64,000 nt of DNA from Yanghanlia sp047501535. Lineage in GTDB: Bacteria; Pseudomonadota; Gammaproteobacteria; Burkholderiales; Burkholderiaceae_B. Each line of letters starts with the position of its first letter. Positions within the stretch are counted from its first letter, which is position 1. The position numbers and the translations under genes were made by a program. The DNA lies in assembly GCF_047501535.1 (NCBI RefSeq), contig NZ_JAZDRJ010000008.1:1-64000 (forward strand), given 5' to 3'. Shown here piece by piece: positions 60,601 to 64,000 of this stretch. The notes under the pieces are model-generated. The model ran no database searches, was not told where the DNA came from, and saw only the letters and a list, made by a program, of their open reading frames with translations.

Positions 60601-61263
60601 GGTCTGACCCTGCAAGCCGAAGCCCTATTTGATGATTTAGGCGCCTATCTTGCGCACATAGGGTTCAACGGTGTGATGGAGGGCGGCCATGGCCATGTGC
60701 GAGGTACGGTAAAGTGGCGCGACCTCCCGTGGGGCTTTGAGCTTTCTGGCTTGCAGGGTGATCTCGATGTGGAGTTCTCCAAAGGACGCTTTCTCAGTAT
60801 GGGCTCTCGTTCCGCGCGTCTGCTGGAGGTGTTGTCACTGCAGTCGGTACAACGCCTGGCCAGTTTCAACTGGAACCCCGCAGGGTTGCTGAAACAAGGC
60901 TTTCCCTTTGATACCTTACTCGGGCAGATCAAGCTGGAGAACGGTGTTATGCATAGCGAGAACTATCGCGTCACCGGGCCGGTTGCCACCATCATCATCG
61001 CAGGCGACGTCGACCTTCCGCAGGAAGGGCTGGATCTATACGCGATTGTCGTGCCTAATCTGGATGTCAGTGGCGCGGCCATTGCGGCGGGTATTGTGGT
61101 CAACCCGCTGGTGGGTGTGGGGGCCTTCCTTACACAATGGTTGCTGAAAAGCCCAATGAGCAAGGCCATGACGATAGAGTATCAAGTCAAGGGAAGTTTT
61201 GACGCACCACAGATCGACGTGGTGGATTCAAACGCTGCAGGTAAAGCCGGCAAGGCGCCCTGA
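57655..61263 (+). CDS. yhdP: YhdP-family AsmA-like envelope protein
   Basis: A 1202-residue protein with one N-terminal membrane anchor (about 12-35, IGFIALGCYVFLGVAFLG) and a very long periplasmic part rich in beta strands, with the DUF3971 and AsmA-like C-terminal domains. The C-terminus GDVDLPQEGLDLYAIVVPNL and GAFLTQWLLKSPMSKAMT is highly typical of YhdP. Proteins of this kind are thought to form a groove bridging inner and outer membrane for phospholipid transport. The start is GTG 57655. The length fits the family (about 1270 in E. coli). Confidence 0.92.
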   Translation: MQKILRRLCKWIGFIALGCYVFLGVAFLGIRYWVLPNIDQWREPLQREISELLPGQVELGQITAQWRGRHPSISLRNTTLRDEQGRLLLSVPTLNAVVSWSSLFTRSPRFLELNADGVALSLRRDTQDRISLMGYALEATDQQDTSEEAGLLHWLSEQRHVSFTNARIVWRDEMRAAPALELRDVDLSLGTEGADYVVSIKARPPADLGTSFMLLGRAQVTLHDNRPLSLADISGLFHINVEQMQPAGWQPWLDVYSLLEQGRVSWRGWQQVTGGELGRHVSQVLVQNGVWRSASELGVAAESTRLYVAGEWAALEQAFSPGSAHRESQTALPHSPVRVAVQMKGLQVEAGEVFESPLLFDEVAVLSGVQRDAATGLRLEFDHAQVRNADMDLVVQGNWQEKGGDAGLIDLQGRFERAELAAIVRYLPAVVNDDARIWLRHGLLAGRLLEAPVRLQGDMAYFPFGEQPDSGDFILGGAVKGAVIDYAPAAVVGEPGWPRLENLDGYAQLHKVDLTIRADTMQMRPGGQTIQLSDVDARIPNIEYDSVLEVKGHGQAEAGAFLALMRESPLGDLLDGMFDAARGEGQWQVPIALTIPLLNTDDSRVEGEVVFDQGGLELDDTFPALSGLTGRLAFSEEHLSAQGLKGQVLGGPVTIGGGIGREHKALLFEGRLSATGLNEYLDGQLNGVLEGATDYRLSLKRSAKGAYGMELKSALEGLTINLPDPFFKSGERRWPLRAEWEPASSKRDATLKVELAENIQAVFAHNEQHKDSFFHSAALSVNGKAELPASGLAVDLQAPLLDLDIWRKKMDGLGANSVAGNRPLFPSVSDIRLQADKARVFNTELDHLTFTARRPQGDRWRVDVSSTQTAGTLFWQEKRGHIQGNIDAHFQRLAIGAERSAPTLKKNDKDAVSFKLDDDIKFPGIQLKIDRLRVSGREIGSLSVVGVNEAQGRRWRLEQLQLSGPHASLQGNGMWLLDGPGRGLTLQAEALFDDLGAYLAHIGFNGVMEGGHGHVRGTVKWRDLPWGFELSGLQGDLDVEFSKGRFLSMGSRSARLLEVLSLQSVQRLASFNWNPAGLLKQGFPFDTLLGQIKLENGVMHSENYRVTGPVATIIIAGDVDLPQEGLDLYAIVVPNLDVSGAAIAAGIVVNPLVGVGAFLTQWLLKSPMSKAMTIEYQVKGSFDAPQIDVVDSNAAGKAGKAP

Positions 61264-61277
61264 AAGGCGCCTTTGCC
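61249..61277. terminator. Hairpin between yhdP and gdhA
   Basis: GGCAAGGCGCC (61249-61259) and GGCGCCTTTGCC (61266-61277) pair with one bulged base around a 6-base loop, at the junction of two convergent genes. There is no long T-run, so activity is uncertain. Confidence 0.45.
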
Positions 61278-61296
61278 GCTTCTTAAAGAAGATGGC

Positions 61297-62637
61297 TCAG
61301 TAAACGCCTTGTTGCAGCATGGCGTCAGCCACTTTGACAAAGCCTGCAATGTTGGCGCCATCTAGGTAATTGACTGTCTTGCCTTTGGGGGCGTGATGCA
61401 GGCAGTTTTCGTGAATATTGCGCATGATGTTGCGCAACCGTGAATCCACCTGTTCACGTGTCCAGCAAAGTCGTTGTGCGTTCTGGCTCATTTCCAGACC
61501 CGAAACCGCCACACCGCCGGCATTGCTCGCTTTACCAGGCGCATACAGAACACCTGCCTCGATAAACGCATGAGCGGCTTCCAGGCTGGTGGGCATATTG
61601 GCCCCTTCTGCAACGCAGCGTACACGATTCTTAATGAGCGTACGTGCATCTTCGAGGTCTAGTTCGTTTTGCGTGGCGCAGGGCAGGGCGACATCTACGG
61701 GCACGTGCCAGGGCCGCTTGCCGGCTTCGTAAGTGAGCTTGAATTCTTTGGCGTAGTCTTCGATGCGGCCGCGCTCAGTATTCTTGATATGGCATAGAGC
61801 AGCCAGCTTGGCGGGAGTGAAGCCCGCCGGATCAATGACCGTACCTTGGGAATCGGAAACCGTAACGACTCTGGCGCCCATATGCATGCATTTTTCAATG
61901 GCATATTGAGCGACGTTACCCGAACCCGATACCGCGACTTTCAAGCCTTCCAGAGACTGGGACGACTGCTTGAGCATTTCTTCAGCGAAGTATACGGTGC
62001 CGTAGCCGGTTGCTTCGGGGCGAATCAGGCTGCCGCCGAAGGTCAGGCCCTTGCCGGTGAAAACGCTGGCGGCCGAATTGGACAGCTTTTTCATCATGCC
62101 GGTCATGAAACCGACTTCGCGTGCACCGACCCCGATATCGCCTGCTGGCACATCTGTGTCGGGGCCAAGATGGCGGTGTAATTCGAGCATCAGGGCCTGA
62201 CAGAAGCGCATGACTTCGGCATCGGACTTGCCCTTGGGGTCGAAGTCGGAGCCGCCCTTGCCGCCGCCCATGGGCAGGGTGGTGAGGGCGTTTTTAAAGG
62301 TTTGCTCGAAAGCCAGGAATTTAAGGATGGAGAGATTGACGGAGGGATGGAAGCGCATACCGCCCTTGTAGGGGCCGATGGCCGAGCTGTGCTGGATGCG
62401 GTAGGCGCGATTGACGTTGACTTTACCCTGGTCGTCTACCCAGGTAACGCGAAACTGGATCACCCGTTCGGGTTCAACCAGCCGTTCGAGCAAACCTTGT
62501 TCGGCGTACTGAGGGTTGCGTTTTATGAAAGGCCACAGGCTTGCCATGACTTCATGGACTGCCTGCATATATTCAGGTTGATGTGGGTCGCGGGCTTGTA
62601 TGCCCGTTAGGAATTGATCTAGTTTCGCTAATCCCAT
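61297..62637 (-). CDS. gdhA: NADP-specific glutamate dehydrogenase
   Basis: A 446-residue hexameric dehydrogenase that makes glutamate from 2-oxoglutarate and ammonia. LPMGGGKGGSDFDPKGKSDA holds the substrate-binding lysines, and GDIGVGAREVGFMTGMMKKL and AVSGSGNVAQYAIEK (NADP Rossmann) follow. The pattern is that of the anabolic, NADP-type enzymes of E. coli and relatives. It ends close to the yhdP 3' end and begins two bases after the rho stop, so it is probably co-transcribed with rho. Confidence 0.95.
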   Translation of the reverse strand: MGLAKLDQFLTGIQARDPHQPEYMQAVHEVMASLWPFIKRNPQYAEQGLLERLVEPERVIQFRVTWVDDQGKVNVNRAYRIQHSSAIGPYKGGMRFHPSVNLSILKFLAFEQTFKNALTTLPMGGGKGGSDFDPKGKSDAEVMRFCQALMLELHRHLGPDTDVPAGDIGVGAREVGFMTGMMKKLSNSAASVFTGKGLTFGGSLIRPEATGYGTVYFAEEMLKQSSQSLEGLKVAVSGSGNVAQYAIEKCMHMGARVVTVSDSQGTVIDPAGFTPAKLAALCHIKNTERGRIEDYAKEFKLTYEAGKRPWHVPVDVALPCATQNELDLEDARTLIKNRVRCVAEGANMPTSLEAAHAFIEAGVLYAPGKASNAGGVAVSGLEMSQNAQRLCWTREQVDSRLRNIMRNIHENCLHHAPKGKTVNYLDGANIAGFVKVADAMLQQGVY

Positions 62638-62639
62638 GC

Positions 62640-63896
62640 TTATTTCTTCATCATGTCGAAAAATTCGGCGTTGGTCTTGGTTGCCCGGATCTTATCCAGG
62701 ATGAATTCCATCGCTTCGACTTCGTCCATGTCGTGAATGAACTTTCGCAAGACCCAGATCTTTTGTAGAAGATCGGGTTTGATGAGCAACTCTTCCCGGC
62801 GGGTTCCGGACTTATTAAGGTTGATGGCCGGGTACACGCGCTTCTCGGCCAGGCGGCGCTCCAGGTGCACTTCGCTGTTGCCCGTGCCCTTGAACTCTTC
62901 ATAAATGACTTCATCCATACGGCTGCCGGTTTCAATCAGGGCGGTGCCGATAATGGTGAGAGAGCCGCCTTCTTCCAGGTTGCGAGCGGCGCCAAAGAAA
63001 CGCTTGGGGCGTTGTAGGGCATTGGCGTCCACCCCACCTGTGAGAACTTTTCCAGACGCCGGCACGACCGTGTTGTAGGCCCGTGCCAGTCGCGTGATCG
63101 AGTCCAGCAGGATCACGACGTCTTTTTTGAGTTCGACCAGCCGCTTGGCTTTCTCAATCACCATTTCAGCCACCTGCACGTGGCGGGTAGCAGGCTCGTC
63201 GAAGGTGGATGCAACAACTTCACCACGTACGGTGCGCTGCATTTCTGTCACTTCTTCAGGGCGCTCGTCCACCAGCAGGACAATCATTACAGCGTCCGGA
63301 TTATTGGTGGTAATGGCATGGGCAATGTGCTGCATCATGACCGTCTTGCCGGACTTGGGGCTGGCTACGATCAGGGCACGCTGGCCTTTGCCAAAGGGCG
63401 CGAAGATGTCGAGAATGCGACCAGTGATGTTTTCTTCGCTTTTGATATCGCGTTCGAGCCTGAGTACCTCGTTGGGATGCAACGGTGTGAGGTTCTCGAA
63501 CATGATGCGGTGTTTGATGGCCTCGGGCTGCATGCCGTTGACCTTGTCCACCTTCACCAATGCAAAATAGCGTTCGCCATCCTTGGGGGTGCGAACTTCA
63601 CCTTCGATGGAGTCGCCCGTATGCAAGTTGAAGCGGCGGATCTGGGAAGGGGAAATATAGATGTCGTCGGTACTGGCAAGGTACGAAGTTTCGGGGGAAC
63701 GCAGAAAGCCGAACCCGTCGGGCAGCACTTCCAGAACGCCGTCGCCGAAGATCTGCTCGCCTTGCTTGGCGCGCTTTTTCATGATGGCGAACATGAGTTC
63801 TTGTTTACGCAGCCTGCTGGCGTTGTCGATGTCCAGACTGGCCGCCATTTCGAGCAGCTGCGAAACGTGCTGTGCCTTTAATTCATTGAGGTGCAT
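62640..63896 (-). CDS. rho: Transcription termination factor Rho
   Basis: The 418-residue hexameric RNA helicase ends transcription of untranslated RNA. It has the N-terminal Rho domain (1-47, MHLNELKAQHVSQLLEMAAS), the RNA-binding cold-shock-like domain with GFGFLRSPETSYL, and the ATPase domain with FGKGQRALIVASPKSGKTVM (Walker A), VLLVDERPEEVTEM (Walker B) and the Q-loop region around LDSITRLARAYNTVVP. The upstream region reaches the window edge. The gene that follows closely is gdhA. Confidence 0.97.
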   Translation of the reverse strand: MHLNELKAQHVSQLLEMAASLDIDNASRLRKQELMFAIMKKRAKQGEQIFGDGVLEVLPDGFGFLRSPETSYLASTDDIYISPSQIRRFNLHTGDSIEGEVRTPKDGERYFALVKVDKVNGMQPEAIKHRIMFENLTPLHPNEVLRLERDIKSEENITGRILDIFAPFGKGQRALIVASPKSGKTVMMQHIAHAITTNNPDAVMIVLLVDERPEEVTEMQRTVRGEVVASTFDEPATRHVQVAEMVIEKAKRLVELKKDVVILLDSITRLARAYNTVVPASGKVLTGGVDANALQRPKRFFGAARNLEEGGSLTIIGTALIETGSRMDEVIYEEFKGTGNSEVHLERRLAEKRVYPAINLNKSGTRREELLIKPDLLQKIWVLRKFIHDMDEVEAMEFILDKIRATKTNAEFFDMMKK

Positions 63897-64000
63897 GGAT
63901 GGTGAAGAGAGGGGGGTGAAGGGTTGTGGTGGTTGGCGAGCCCGGAGAGGGCCCGCGCGACTTAATTACTGGAACAGATGTTCTGTTCCGTGATTTACAG
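63897..64000. other. Leader region of rho, cut by the window edge
   Basis: About 100 bases with no coding frame. It includes a pyrimidine-rich stretch on the minus strand before the rho start (reverse of the GGTGAAGAGAGGGGGGTGAA segment), which would suit Rho binding and autoregulation; trxA, the usual upstream gene, is not in the window. Confidence 0.35.

Noticed and set aside
1..64000. CRISPR arrays, tRNA and rRNA genes
   Set aside because: I saw no regularly spaced direct repeats and no tRNA- or rRNA-like sequence other than the tRNA-like ends of ssrA.

Overview
The window looks like a chromosome segment from a betaproteobacterium of the order Burkholderiales, family Alcaligenaceae (Bordetella / Achromobacter / Alcaligenes relatives). 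The pointers are the gene order ompA-ubiG-gph-ssrA beside gyrA-serC-pheA-tyrA-aroA-cmk-rpsA-ihfB-lapA-lapB-hldA-hldD, a tmRNA whose tag reads ANDERFALAA, a cco (cbb3 oxidase) cluster next to an FNR-type regulator, and moderately GC-rich coding sequence. I cannot name the species from sequence alone.

Region 1-5.72 kb is accessory DNA of mixed origin: a cupin gene, a decayed phage tail-type gene, an IS5-family element with a frameshifted transposase that sits in an IS3-type transposase fragment, a two-gene unit (small secreted protein plus membrane-anchored Mrr-like nuclease), and a second IS3 remnant. A 64-bp imperfect inverted repeat brackets it (63-126 and 5645-5708), and it lies directly downstream of the 3' end of ssrA, a common island target.

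Region 5.74-25.5 kb is core. It holds ssrA, gph-ubiG, ompA, and a long co-directional run gyrA-serC-pheA-tyrA-aroA-cmk-rpsA-ihfB with several ATGA start-stop overlaps (serine and aromatic amino acid synthesis, CMP kinase, ribosomal protein S1, IHF). The lapA-lapB-hldA-hldD block (LPS assembly control and ADP-heptose synthesis) follows, then comEA-like, cysM and mltB. GyrA carries Leu83 and Glu87 (E. coli numbering), the pattern of fluoroquinolone-resistance substitutions.

Region 25.5-42.5 kb holds a deacetylase-family gene, etfBA with an acyl-CoA dehydrogenase (fatty-acid oxidation and its electron acceptor), rplS, a CoA-type NUDIX hydrolase, rsgA / M48 protease, orn-acpS-nagZ-uvrC-pgsA, an Fsr-type efflux protein, queF and isocitrate lyase aceA.

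Region 42.6-50.3 kb is an oxygen-response module: a P-type-ATPase-like membrane protein that lacks every catalytic domain, ccoS, ccoNOQP, ccoG, a short FixH/CcoH-like protein, a small membrane protein and fnr. Three perfect TTGAT-N4-ATCAA FNR boxes lie in front of the ATPase-like gene, ccoN and fnr. Their geometry predicts activation of the first two and autorepression of fnr.

Region 50.4-64 kb holds a LysR regulator, a mazEF toxin-antitoxin pair, clpB with a heat-shock-type promoter, glnE, a yhdP/AsmA-like giant, gdhA and rho. No rRNA, tRNA or CRISPR array was seen.
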